A DNA stretch of 64,000 nt from Cladopsammia gracilis. Lineage: Eukaryota; Cnidaria; Anthozoa; Scleractinia; Dendrophylliidae. The notes beneath the pieces were generated by a model. The model ran no database searches, had not been told where the DNA came from, and saw only the letters and a program-made list of their open reading frames with translations. The position numbers were made by a program, and so were the translations under genes. This document shows positions 1-12,385 of this stretch, piece after piece. Position 1 is the first letter of the stretch, and each line of letters begins with the position of its first letter. The stretch spans positions 1,202,501 to 1,266,500 of the forward strand of contig JAJGOT010000166.1 in NCBI GenBank assembly GCA_022457155.1, written 5' to 3'.

Positions 1-44
1 GGTTGCTCAGTACTATTATAATGATGGTATTTTTATATGTGTAG

Positions 45-790
45 GATTGTATAGACATGCAATGAAGATAGCCCAGCACTGCAATCAATCTGCCTTCTCA
101 GATTTAAGTAAATTAACTTCTTTATTATCATACAAAGGGAAATGGAGTGATCTTTTTCCAAAAGAAGAGGTCTTTCTTGAATTGCTTGAGCAGACAATAT
201 TTGAGTATGAGAAACAACAAAAGATGAGAAGACTTAATGGATTTGAATTTGAGCTGCTGTTTGATTCTACGATGGAGCTTGTGTTAACCATCGCCAAATT
301 GAAATATTGTGAAGAGGGCAAATCCTCATGTGTATTAGTGCTGCTGAAAACATTGTGTTGCCTAAATCCTCGAGATGAATTAGGAGATACGTTGTTACAC
401 AAGGCTCTTGAACTGCGCTGGACTGATGCATTCCTATGCCTTGATACAGTTAAGCTTCTTTTGAATGCAGGACTCATTGTAAATACCACAAACAACAATG
501 GGGATACTCCACTTCACATAGCAGTCACTTTTGTACCCAGCAGTGACGAGATCCATGTTTTTACTGACATGTTGGAGGTTTTGTTAGATGGAGGTGCTCA
601 TCATGATTTTGTCAACAATGATGGTAAAACACCCATGGACATGGCTATAACTGATGAGGCATGCATGATCCTCTCCGACAAAAGAACGCTAGAGTTAAAG
701 TGTATCAGTGCCAGGGCTGTTAAAAAGTTTGGACTTCATTATCTGGGAGTTGTGCCCAAAATATTAGAAAAATACATTAGCATGCATTAA
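45..790 (+). CDS. FEM1-like ankyrin protein, 3' exon only (5' end outside window)
   Basis: C-terminal part of a FEM1-family protein; in this family the proteins are substrate receptors of CUL2 ubiquitin ligases. The frame opens right after a TAG acceptor at 43-44 and ends at TAA 788-790. It aligns throughout with the C-terminal third of the complete paralogue at 2522-4654, from the shared GLYRHA block to the end. Two C-terminal ankyrin repeats are visible (GDTLLHKAL, then GDTPLHIAV), followed by the conserved tail ISARAVKKF...YLGVVPKILEKYI. Homology to the paralogue begins almost exactly at the acceptor, so this copy probably has an intron where the neighbour has none. The alternative is a 5'-truncated duplicate. 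No internal stop or frameshift is seen. The true start lies upstream of the window. Confidence 0.85.
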
Positions 791-1363
791 AATTGAATTA
801 CTACATGTAGTATTTGCCCTTTAGGAGGCTTGCAGGGTTCTCCCTAAATTTTAGCTCAGCAGGTAAGGGATTTTTGCTAAGCGGTAAAGGGAAAACTGTG
901 TGTCTTAAAACTTTTATGGGAGCAACTGGTTACGGGCAGTTATAAGTGCTGCTTCAAGCGGTAAATTTTACTGGTTACCGCCTGATAAGGGGAACCCTGG
1001 GCTTGTGAGGTTTTCTTGCCTTCAATAGTGTGTCTAAATGATGAAATATTAAAAAGTGATGCAACCGGTTATATGGACAGCTTTTGGATATGTATATGAC
1101 GCCTTTTATCAGGCAATACTTTAAGGGTGCTAATGATGTCATAGCCATTACCATGGCAACAGTATAGCTCTATGAAAAGAGCCTGTAAAACTCAGTTTTC
1201 ACTATCTTTAAAACTAATTAGGTGTCAGACTTATTTGTTTTTTTCTCAATAATTGCAAGGCACAACTTGTTTTATTTTATTTTTGGTGCTATGACAAAAA
1301 TCTATCTAGTGTAAATCAAGTTATTTCCTAAAAGGTTGTTGTCATTTCTAGCCTCCTTAACAG

Positions 1364-1473
<110 letters not shown>

Positions 1474-1556
1474 TCACACTTCTGTCATGCATATATGCAT
1501 ATGCCTGTCCTCGAACTCCATATCAGCCATTTTTACAGTCCAGGGTTGCTTAGGTT

Positions 1557-1597
<41 letters not shown>

Positions 1598-1712
1598 GAT
1601 AAATAAACTTTATTCACAATTTAAAAAATAACTTAATTACATAAATAAAAATAGAAATAATTGATAATAAAAATTCAAAATTCTATAAAATTACAAATTC
1701 TATGATACAGAG

Positions 1713-1758
<46 letters not shown>
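1557..1758 (-). repeat. (ATA)n tracts flanking a probable retroelement 3' tail
   Basis: Two (ATA)n tracts (1557-1598 and 1714-1758) enclose AT-rich DNA starting GATAAATAAACTTTATTC. Read on the minus strand this resembles a polyadenylation region followed by a trinucleotide tail, as on many 5'-truncated LINE or SINE copies. The family is not identified. Confidence 0.5.
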
Positions 1759-1759
<1 letters not shown>

Positions 1760-2076
1760 GAATATTTATGCAGGATAAACCTTCAGTACCATAGTACCAT
1801 AGTACCGTTATCAACGGGGTCCTGCTAACTAATAAAAGATATACATAAAAATTCGTCTAGAGTTACTTAACTAAATAAAAAAAATTCTAGTTAAAAATAT
1901 TAAAGCTATAAACCTTACATGTACAAGTAAAAATTGTCTAGTGCTTTCCTAAATAAATAAACATATTCTAAAATATAGATTGGTATTTTCTACCTATTCT
2001 CTATACTTTCTCAAAATAAAAATATGGAAGAAAATATGAGTTCAGTTGACTTGTAGAAGTTTGATTTTTTTTTTCT

Positions 2077-2152
2077 ATTGTGCAGTTCCAGAAAATATCC
2101 ATACTCTCCCCACGGAAGGTTTTTTGTTTAGCACCCCCGTCCCCCCAGGAAA
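2077..2152 (+). repeat. Solo end of the MITE family seen complete at 21284-21482
   Basis: The segment beginning TTGTGCAGTTCCAGAAAATA and running through the GGTTTTTTGTTTAGCACCCC block is almost identical to the left end of the element at 21284. Confidence 0.7.
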
Positions 2153-2521
2153 AGTTCACAAACATTTGGTAGTCCTGTGGACCCAACCACGTCCCCAGTG
2201 TCCTCTCTCAAAAAGAAGAGAGAGGACCCTGGGAACGAGATTGGAATTGACCGTGAAGACCTGGGGAAAGCCGCTTACAAAAATGGCGACAAAGCAAGAT
2301 AACAACTTTGCTGAGTGGTTAAAATACAGATCAGTATATATACAGATCAATGGTGTAACCCACAAACCTTTTTAGATCAGTCTTAATAACTAAAGCCATC
2401 TAACAATGCTTTAAATCTAGAACCAGACCACAAGACAACGCTAAAAGCTCGCCACATCACGGGCGAGGAGAAAGAATATTTTGATCGTGATATAGCAACT
2501 CGCATATAACAGACCTCCACT

Positions 2522-4654
2522 ATGGGCGCAGCAAACAGGAAGAATATCGAGAAGGAAACTCGTCGTGCAGCTACTTCTGTGGACAAGCAGCGGAAGAACC
2601 AGGAGATGAACAGTAGCAAAAGATGCTCTGCTTCAGCTGTGGACATGGAGAGGAAATATGCCAATGATCTATTAACAAGAAGGGTATTTGAAGCTGCTAA
2701 GTCTGGCGATTCTGTTTTACTGAGTGAAGTTCTTCAAGAGTTGAACAGTAGCGAAAGAATTTCCGCATTTATCGAAACAAAGATGGATGTTTCTGTGCTT
2801 TTCTGGAATAGGTTTGACAAAAGTAAAGTAACTCCACTAATAGTTTCTGTTCAAAATGGAAATCTAGATTGTGTGCAAGTACTTCTGAATTTCAAAGCTG
2901 ATATTGACGGTCGAGGCGATGATGTTTTGATCTTTAATACGTGTCCATTTAGAGGTTGTACACCTTTGTTTGTAGCTGCTGCTTATGGGCATCTTGATAT
3001 TCTGAGTTGTTTGATTGAAAATGGAGCTGATGTTAATGCCACTACAAATGACTACTGCACACCTCTGATGATGGCAAGCAAATATAATCATGTGAATGTA
3101 GTAACCTTCCTTATTAAACACGGAGCCAACATGGATCTCAGAGATAAAACTGGTCAAACAGCTCTTCACTATGCCATGTATCACAACAATGACTGTTTTG
3201 ATGTTTTGAGTTGTTTGATTAAAAATGGAGCTGATGCTAATGCACATACAAATGAAAACTGCACCCCAATGATGATAGCAAGCAGAAAGGGTGACGTTAA
3301 CATGGTAACCTGCCTCCTTGAACACGGAGCTGACATTGATCATCAAGGCAAAGATGGTGACACAGCTCTTCACTATGCTGTACGTTATGACCAATGGGAC
3401 ATTTTGAGTTGTTTGATCAAACATGGAGCTTCTCAGCTGTATAACAATCAACGGTTAACACCACTCTTTTTAGCGAGTGACTTGAAGAATATTTCATTAG
3501 TAGAAGCTTTAGTTGACAAGCCATTTTGCACAAAAACACTAAGAATTGAAGCTTTAGAGCTTCTAGGTACCTCTCTTGCTATGAAATCTCTTTTTGATGA
3601 GGATGTCACTCAAGGGTTTGAGTACATAAAGCGGGGCATGGAAGAAAGGTTTGCCGATCCTTCACATCCTCTGGTAAAACAACCAATGGAACCAGTGGAA
3701 GCTTATCAGAATAGAAAAGAGAGTCAAACGCTTGAGGAACTTGCTCTGATAGAAGGTGACAGATATGCCATTCAAATGGAAAGCCTCATCATTAGAGAGA
3801 GAATCCTTGGAACAAACAGTTTAGCTCTTGTTCGTCCAATTCAAAGTGTTGCTGAATGCTATAGTCTGACCATAAATATTTTCACATCCATAGGATTGTA
3901 TAGACATGCAATTATGATAGCTCACAGCTCCAATGAATCAGCCTTCTCTGATTTATGTCAACTTTATTGGTTGTTAATTGAAGTTGTCCAAAGTAATAAT
4001 TCTCATGACTTTCTTGAATTACTTGAGAAAACAGTTGTTGAGTATGAGATACAACAAAAGTTGAGAATAGAACTTGGTAAGTGTTGTAAGGCCAACAAAA
4101 TACACAGCCTGTTGGATGGTACAGAAAAGCTTGTGCACATGATTGCTAAATTTAAAAATTGTGAAGATAGCAAAACTTCATGCACATCACCATTGTTGAA
4201 AAGACTTTGTTGGCTAAATCCCCGAGGTTGTCATGGGAATACATTGTTACATAACGCTGTTGAAGACCACCCCTGGTGTTTTCCATATGCTGCACGCATT
4301 GAAACAGTGAAGCTTCTTTTGAATTCAGGGATCAATGTTAATGCTGTCAATAACAGTGGTGATACTCCACTTCACATAGCTGTCACTTTTGTACCCAATA
4401 GTGATGATGAGATGCATGTTTTGACTGACATGTTGGAGGTTTTGTTAGATGGAGGTGCTCATCATGATTTTGTCAACAATGATGGTAAAACACCCATGGA
4501 CATGGCTCGGACTGATGAAGCACGCAATATTCTTTCTGAGAAAAGAAAACTGGAGTTAAAGTGTATCAGTGCCAGGGCTGTAAAAAAGTTTAGACTTCCT
4601 TATTTGGGAGTTGTTCCCAAAACACTGGAAAAATACATCAGTCTGCATATTTAA
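2522..4654 (+). CDS. FEM1: FEM1-like ankyrin repeat protein, complete and intronless (710 aa)
   Basis: Predicted substrate receptor of a CUL2-RING ubiquitin ligase; FEM-1 proteins use N-terminal ankyrin repeats to read C-terminal degrons. After a polar N-terminal extension (about residues 1-45), ankyrin repeats run from about 50 to 330 with good TPLF.AA..GH...L..LI..GAD cores. The FEM1-specific helical region follows, beginning EALELLG near 343 and including YQNRKESQTLEEL and MESLIIRERILG. Two C-terminal ankyrin repeats start near 572 and 614, then the tail LKCISARAVKK...LGVVPKTLEKYI. The length is close to the usual 615-670 residues plus the extension. ATG 2522 gives the longest frame; later in-frame Mets at 2606 and 2645 are possible starts. 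A candidate AATAAA lies at 4820. Tandem paralogue of the partial copy at 45-790. The lack of introns could mean a retrocopy origin, but the frame is intact. Confidence 0.93.
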   Translation: MGAANRKNIEKETRRAATSVDKQRKNQEMNSSKRCSASAVDMERKYANDLLTRRVFEAAKSGDSVLLSEVLQELNSSERISAFIETKMDVSVLFWNRFDKSKVTPLIVSVQNGNLDCVQVLLNFKADIDGRGDDVLIFNTCPFRGCTPLFVAAAYGHLDILSCLIENGADVNATTNDYCTPLMMASKYNHVNVVTFLIKHGANMDLRDKTGQTALHYAMYHNNDCFDVLSCLIKNGADANAHTNENCTPMMIASRKGDVNMVTCLLEHGADIDHQGKDGDTALHYAVRYDQWDILSCLIKHGASQLYNNQRLTPLFLASDLKNISLVEALVDKPFCTKTLRIEALELLGTSLAMKSLFDEDVTQGFEYIKRGMEERFADPSHPLVKQPMEPVEAYQNRKESQTLEELALIEGDRYAIQMESLIIRERILGTNSLALVRPIQSVAECYSLTINIFTSIGLYRHAIMIAHSSNESAFSDLCQLYWLLIEVVQSNNSHDFLELLEKTVVEYEIQQKLRIELGKCCKANKIHSLLDGTEKLVHMIAKFKNCEDSKTSCTSPLLKRLCWLNPRGCHGNTLLHNAVEDHPWCFPYAARIETVKLLLNSGINVNAVNNSGDTPLHIAVTFVPNSDDEMHVLTDMLEVLLDGGAHHDFVNNDGKTPMDMARTDEARNILSEKRKLELKCISARAVKKFRLPYLGVVPKTLEKYISLHI

Positions 4655-5823
4655 AAATCAATTTAGTAGTAATAATATTGGCCATTAACAGCTGAGTTAT
4701 ATAGGTTGTACTATGTGAGTTGGTATGGCTGTGGTATGTTGCTTGCTGTGCATGTTGGTATGCCTGTGCTTTCTTTCATTCCACAACCATTACCATAATC
4801 TGAGGCAAACTGAAAGGAAAATAAAAATGCAGCCCTTTAAGTACCAGCTTCACACAGTTCATGTGGTAGATGTTGGCTGGGGACTGCAAATTATAGAGTT
4901 GCATTTTGTCATGAAATCATTACAAACAGCTTTGTTACAATAGTTATTGCGTGACCACATTATTTTGGTTTCGCCCTTGATCGTGGCAAGTTATGTCACA
5001 GCCTTGTTCAAAAAATATTTTGCTTCTTTTGGCCTACCATCTTATGAATACTACATGTAAATAGTTACAAGTCTCATTGCCTGTTGCCGTTCTGACCAAA
5101 TGTAGCCTGTTCCAGGCTTTCATATAGCATGGAGTAAAGGAAAGGATGCATGCAAGGAAAAATGTTGCAAGTGCTGAGATAGATTTACTCACAATTTTCC
5201 CTTTGCATGGCTCCCCACTATCTGAACGCTTGTAATAGGCTAGACTATTGTATATTGACGTTGTTACTGGCCAGGAAAGCAGACACTTGGTCGTGGTTCC
5301 TGCCACATACAAACACTACATTCGGACCCCACTCTTAAGTGGACACTTTCTGGTCGCAATGGTGTCTGTTAATGGGAGTTTAGTCTGATTTTACAAAGAA
5401 AAAAATTAGGTAGAATGACATGTTTACATAAGTAGGGAAGAAAATACAAATTTTTAGAGAAATAAAACAAGATATGTGAACAATGACCAAAGTAGCTTTA
5501 ATTTCAAGTTGGTGGCTCACATTGTTCACTATAGGGAGACCCACCCCCCCATCCCCCAAGAGAAAATAATTCAAGAGAGCAGATCCCCCATACATGGACC
5601 TCTTCCAATGAAAATTACTTTACTTGTAGTATTAGTTCAGTGTCACACTGCATAGGGTAACTTGGTTATTTTAAGGCCAACACCAGATTGATCAGTTTGA
5701 ATGGTGTCATGTAATTTTTGAGTTATGTTTGTTAATTTCACGGCCTCTCATACAACATTCAATTTTCCTTCAGTGTACAAACAAAATACAATAAACTGCA
5801 GGGCTGATGACTACGTAAAAAAT

Positions 5824-5973
5824 TAGACTATGAGACACCATCATGACAGAAACCGATAAAGTAGCTTATGGGTCTTTCTTTCTCATGCTGATGAGTTGCA
5901 ATAACAACGAAACGGCTGCCCACGGTTGCTATCCTACTTTATTGGTTTCTGTCATGATGGTCTCTCACAGTCT
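5824..5973. mobile_element. MITE with about 40-bp terminal inverted repeats
   Basis: The left end AGACTATGAGACACCATCAT and the reverse complement of the right end (AGACTGTGAGAGACCATCAT) agree over about 40 bp through GACAGAAACC.ATAAAGTAG, with about 70 bp between. No coding capacity. Confidence 0.85.
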
Positions 5974-5997
5974 ATTTTTTTAGATCAGTAAGTTGCA

Positions 5998-6279
5998 CTC
6001 GGGCCACGATGGCCCACATGGCCGGACCTAAACCCGGTTTCCGTAACATGAAGCAACTAGGAATATTGCTACTCCCCCCTGGATGGGATGCTAGTCCATC
6101 GCAGGGTTACCCCCAGCATTTTGTCGCCGGTACCCATTTATACACCTGGGTGGAGAGAGACAGTGTGGAGTAAAGTTTCTTGTCTAAGGAAACAACACGA
6201 CGGCAGAGACCAGGCTTCAAACCACCGACCTTCAGGTTGAAAGTCCAACGTGCTAACCACTAGACCACCGTGTCGCCCA
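5998..6279 (-). mobile_element. tRNA-Glu-derived SINE, minus strand
   Basis: Read on the minus strand from 6279, a tRNA-like head has an A box GTGGTCTAGTGGTTAGCA, the CTTTCA anticodon-loop sequence typical of tRNA-Glu, and a B box GGTGGTTTGAAGCC. About 200 bp of unrelated body follows, with a GATGGACTAGCATCCCATC-like block. The cloverleaf is too degenerate to be a working tRNA. Head plus body is the architecture of a tRNA-derived SINE. Confidence 0.85.
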
Positions 6280-6537
6280 CAGATCAGTCAGTCAGATCAG
6301 CCCTGCAGTTTGTTTGTTTGTTCATTTTTTGGTTGGTTAGGTCTCTCGCAGATTCTATGTAGATCGTTAGCAGCATTATTGTTTGTGGTCCTTTGCAGAT
6401 TTTACTTTTATTTTCAAACAAAATACCCCCAGAAATGATGAGAGCTATATGATGTCTGATCTCTATGGAATACAGATTGTGCGGTCGTGGGAACGAGAAT
6501 GCAACTAATCTTCGCAGCATGGTGCAATCTTATATAA

Positions 6538-6678
6538 TAGCTCAATTTTGATATATTAAAATTCAACATGAAACAAGAATAAGGAAATAAACCATAGAAA
6601 TCCCTACTGTCATTCCCCTGAGCCTTGTAGTGTTGTCTTCTGTTGCAAGTTGAATTTTAATATATTGAAATTGTGCTA
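6538..6678. mobile_element. Small inverted-repeat element (MITE)
   Basis: TAGCTCAATTTTGATATATT at the left end pairs with AATATATTGAAATTGTGCTA at the right end over about 35 bp. Confidence 0.75.
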
Positions 6679-6894
6679 TAGATTGAAAAGCAATTATCAT
6701 AACTTTTTGGGCCTGAAAAACTATTTTATGCGCGCAATGTTCAATAAAATTCTAGGTTGATGAAACAAGTCGGGCTGGTTTGTAGGGTCAAAACTACACT
6801 ATAATTCTATAAATTATAATTTTAAAATATAGCTCCTGGCCCGAAAAATTATCGGGACCTTTGAGAAACGGGCCCCTGTTTTCTTAGATCATTG

Positions 6895-6934
6895 CCCCCC
6901 CCCCCCCCCCCCCCCCCCCACCCCCCCACCCCCC
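6895..6934. repeat. Poly-C tract
   Basis: Forty bases, nearly all C, broken by two single A residues. The proline-rich frame across it is an artefact. Confidence 0.95.
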
Positions 6935-7599
6935 AAACCTGCGATCAGGCACTTTTTTTTTCAGAGCAAAATTCAGCAGAAGTGTGGGGAGGGAAAAAAA
7001 TCTTTAAGGCTTTTGGCTCTTACACTCTAAAAAAAGGGGCACCTGATTGCAGGTTATCCCCCTTGTCCTTGGGATTGAGTGTGGATCAGAAATTGGGCAT
7101 TTTCAGTCACTGGTCAGTCGTAACTTGCCCCATCATCATCTCCACAGTGTTCTGTTGCTGTCATCGCACAACTCAGGTGCTACAGCCTCGGTTCTCGTCA
7201 CCTCACAGCACTTGAAGTACTGTGATCAAATAAGAACAAGTGTATCTTGAAAAATCTTAAAGATTAATTAATAAATTACATACAACATGGACATTACATC
7301 TGACCACATTCAAGACATTTGACAATGATGACAGACAACACAAACAGACAGATATTTGAAACAAATGACATCCTAATCACCGATAGAGAACAAACAGAAG
7401 CACAAACACACTACTGTACTGGACAAAATTACAGGAAACAGCAGAAATATACCATGTAAAGAGACAAACAACAAAACACGTGCACAGGCCACAACACCGC
7501 GCAATCTAAACTGAGCAGATACTGGGGAGAGAGGTTTTGTCCTCACCCCGGAGACGAGGCTCACTCCCTGAAGACTGGAATCTAGTTAGACAAACCAAA

Positions 7600-9811
<2,212 letters not shown>

Positions 9812-10283
9812 AAATGGTGTTGCATACAAACTAACAGTATACTTACCAACTTTATCCGAGTGATAGGCATGAGAATTTTTTGTGGGATTGCCAGGATTTC
9901 CGAAGGCGATCTGACCAAATCCGAAGGGAACCCGATCTATTCTGAAGATTACTGAAGTTGTCCGAAGATGTTCTGAAAAATTCAGAAGTTTCCATGGACC
10001 TCAGACCTTCGTTTAATATCATCCAGCTGTACATGTACCTTATTGTAATGTTCAGAACAATAAAAACCTACAAAAAAGTGCCATTTTCATGAACGTAACT
10101 ATATTTTAAATTGGATTATTCGATCAGGTAAGGTCGTTAAGGCTGATAGCTCAAATCTGTAAATCAGGCGTGAGAAATTGCTCCATAGGCGTGAGTAGGC
10201 GCAAGTTCGGAGTTTTGGACTCGCAGGCATGAGACTCACACCTTAGGCGTGAGACTTGGCAGGTATATAACAGCATACTTATT

Positions 10284-10376
10284 CCTGCAAAGGAACTAAC
10301 AAGTACAAAGAAATTGAAAGCCATGGAGAATGAAGAGAACAAGAAAGAATACAAGGATAATGAGGAGGCAGATTAA
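10284..10376 (+). pseudogene. Duplicated 3' coding end of RNF113
   Basis: Thirty codons and a stop that match the last part of RNF113 (9734-9811): PAKEL....KKLKAMENEE versus [16 protein letters not shown], with the same acidic ending and TAA in place of TAG. Flanking bases also correspond (ACAGCATACTTA against ACAGTATACTTA), although the order relative to the coding copy differs. The frame is still open, but no RING or zinc finger is attached. Either a decayed segmental duplicate or an unused alternative last exon. Confidence 0.75.
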
Positions 10377-11230
10377 AAATGAGTTTTGTGAAGCTATTTC
10401 AGACATGTGCAACCACAGACACTCATTAACAGTTTCAGTGATTTAATGTTGAAATTGTTAATAAAACTGTACAATTATTTTAGAGTTTTCTTTTATACAA
10501 ATATGTGTTATGGCCTTTTAAAGCAATATTGAAAACTGGTGAAATGGCCTCTTAAAGAATTCTCAGACTGCCTTAATGACATGTCTGTTGAAGTATTACA
10601 CTTTGGAAGAAATTATTATTAAGAGCTAATAAAAAATGATTGGCCTGCACACAGATGTCTCTTATTTCCACTGCTTCACGTAAAGCAAAGTCAATATTAG
10701 GAAAGTCTGAAAGGCTAAAAAAGATCTCTTAAAACTTATACCTCCTCACACCTCTCAAAATCAGTCATTCTTTCATCCGTAGTTTAAATATAAAAAATAT
10801 ATAGATTACTTCATGAGCAGTGCGGGAATACGGCATTTACGCATGAGTTGGTTCGTATAAGAAATCGAATGAGAGAGGCTTTGAGGGCGAGTGAGATTTC
10901 TGATACAAGCCTACGAGTGTGTAAATACTGTACAAAGCACTGCTCATGCTGCAATTTGTTTATTTTATACATCCTGAGATTTGTGATTGTTCGAAACGCC
11001 TTTTTCACGTGTGAGAAAGTTGTTTCGCCATTCTGATTGGCTGCGGACCGCAAACAGGGTTTTCACATGCTAAATTTCAATAGAAAATTTCAATAAGTAT
11101 GAAATAAATGACATTTTTGTAACTGGTACTGCCAATGCTGCCATGTATCCATATTTCGTGCCATAAAATGAGAAAACCTTGTTTTATGTACATACATACA
11201 TGTAGCATTTACATTGCATATTTTGAGTGT

Positions 11231-11346
11231 TAGCCTGCGAGCAAGCTCTCGGGCTTGGGTTCGGGGTTTGGGGTTCTCACTCCTTTTCCTCCCCCACCGC
11301 CTCCCCCAAATCGCGAACCAGAGCCCGAGAGCTTGCTCGCAGGCTA
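11231..11346. mobile_element. Short MITE with perfect 25-bp terminal inverted repeats
   Basis: TAGCCTGCGAGCAAGCTCTC at the left is exactly mirrored at the right end; the repeat extends to the GGGCT/AGCCC bases. 116 bp in total with a C-rich middle. Confidence 0.9.
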
Positions 11347-11440
11347 TTGAAGAGTTTTGATATAAAGCTTTGCAGGGTATCAGGTATTCCATTTTAAGCA
11401 TTAAGGAAATAGTAAATATGATCAAGTGCATTGTTGAGTT

Positions 11441-11492
11441 ATCGCGTTCGAAGAACGCAATTCTAATTTCGTGTTGGTTTTCCTGTGGTTTA
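11441..11492 (+). repeat. Dispersed repeat with GCGTTCGAAGAACGC palindrome
   Basis: About 50 bp (ATCGCGTTCGAAGAACGCAA, then TTCTAATTT and a CGTGTTGGTT..TCCTGTGGTTTA tail) repeated almost unchanged at 48168-48222. Confidence 0.75.
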
Positions 11493-11500
11493 TGTGTTAC

Positions 11501-11619
11501 ACTATAGGACTTCATCCACAGACTAAACTAAAAAGTAAGAACCACATTGTATAGCATAATAAACATCACCACAGGAAGGTACTGCTTGGTAGTTTTCATT
11601 TGAATGTTCATACTTTATG
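11501..11619 (+). repeat. Single degenerate unit of the 106-109-bp repeat family
   Basis: ACTATAGGACTTCATCCACA, AAGTAAGAACCACATTGTAT and TTTTCATTTGAATGTTCATA match the units at 22000-22415 and, inverted, at 41139 and 42015. Confidence 0.75.
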
Positions 11620-12385
11620 ACAACATGACCTTATTTGATAAATTAAATTAAATTAAAATTTATTTGGTAAAAGTAACTCATTTTTTAAAGAAAAAAAACA
11701 GTTCACAATAAGGTAATAATTATTGAAATTTTACATACAAAATAAAGATTTAATTTTTTTTTTTATTTTATTTTTTTATCAAAACGTTTATATAATTTTT
11801 CAGCAACCAAGTTCGATTGGATGAAACCCCAATGTTTTCTTAATTCCTTCAAGGGTGATCTCTAATAAATATGTCCGGATTATCTAAATTTACCATAATA
11901 ATAATTATTATTGTAGGCTTGTTTTGGTTAAACATTTGTTTACCTGATATATATAGACAAGTTTTTATTTATTTTGTGCATTATTTCCTTTCAAAATTTG
12001 AACAAAAGCTCGGCATGATTGACAGCAGTAAGTGAAATCCAATAAAATTCTTGCATGTGATTGGTTGAAATATTGTCGCGCAATTCACAGAGAATTGAAT
12101 TTCATTGTCTGTTTTCCCCTCCAAACTCCAGGTTTGAGACAATCGCGAAAAAATCTCTCGCTGTGTTGTTTTGAGTTGCCCCAGGCCGTGCTTAGAAAAC
12201 ATGTTGTAGCCAGATGAAAGATAAAGTGATTAAGAACGAAAAAATGATAAAATTCTCATGATTGAAGCGGGAATTGAAATTCAACTTGGTAATGCGAAAA
12301 TTGATCTTGTTCGTTTGTGGTCCGTCTCCACAACTTCAACTTTCAAAGAAGAAAGTGTTTGTTGAAGGTTTGTAAACGCTATCAA

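Larger units (their letters stand above)
4655..7599. other. Intergenic spacer between FEM1-like gene and RNF113
   Basis: No gene recognised. It contains the FEM1 3' region, an inverted-repeat MITE (5824-5973), a tRNA-derived SINE (5998-6279), another inverted-repeat element (6538-6678) and a C-rich tract (6895-6934). From 7250 to 7599 the sequence is unique-looking and probably holds the RNF113 promoter and 5' UTR. Confidence 0.55.
9812..12385. other. Intergenic spacer between RNF113 and the 411-aa gene
   Basis: It holds the RNF113 3' UTR, a duplicated fragment of the RNF113 last exon (10284-10376), a palindromic MITE (11231-11346), a short dispersed repeat centred on GCGTTCGAAGAACGC (11441-11492, also at 48168), and one unit of the larger minisatellite family (11501-11619). 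From 11620 to 12385 only AT-rich unique-looking DNA, presumably including the next promoter. Confidence 0.55.

Noticed and set aside
85..498. Minus-strand frame opposite the first FEM1 exon
   Set aside because: Shadow of a well-supported coding exon; no domain-like sequence.
2001..2186. Minus-strand frame containing GDGGAKQKTFRGES
   Set aside because: The same peptide appears at 21230-21478; both are translations of one MITE family.
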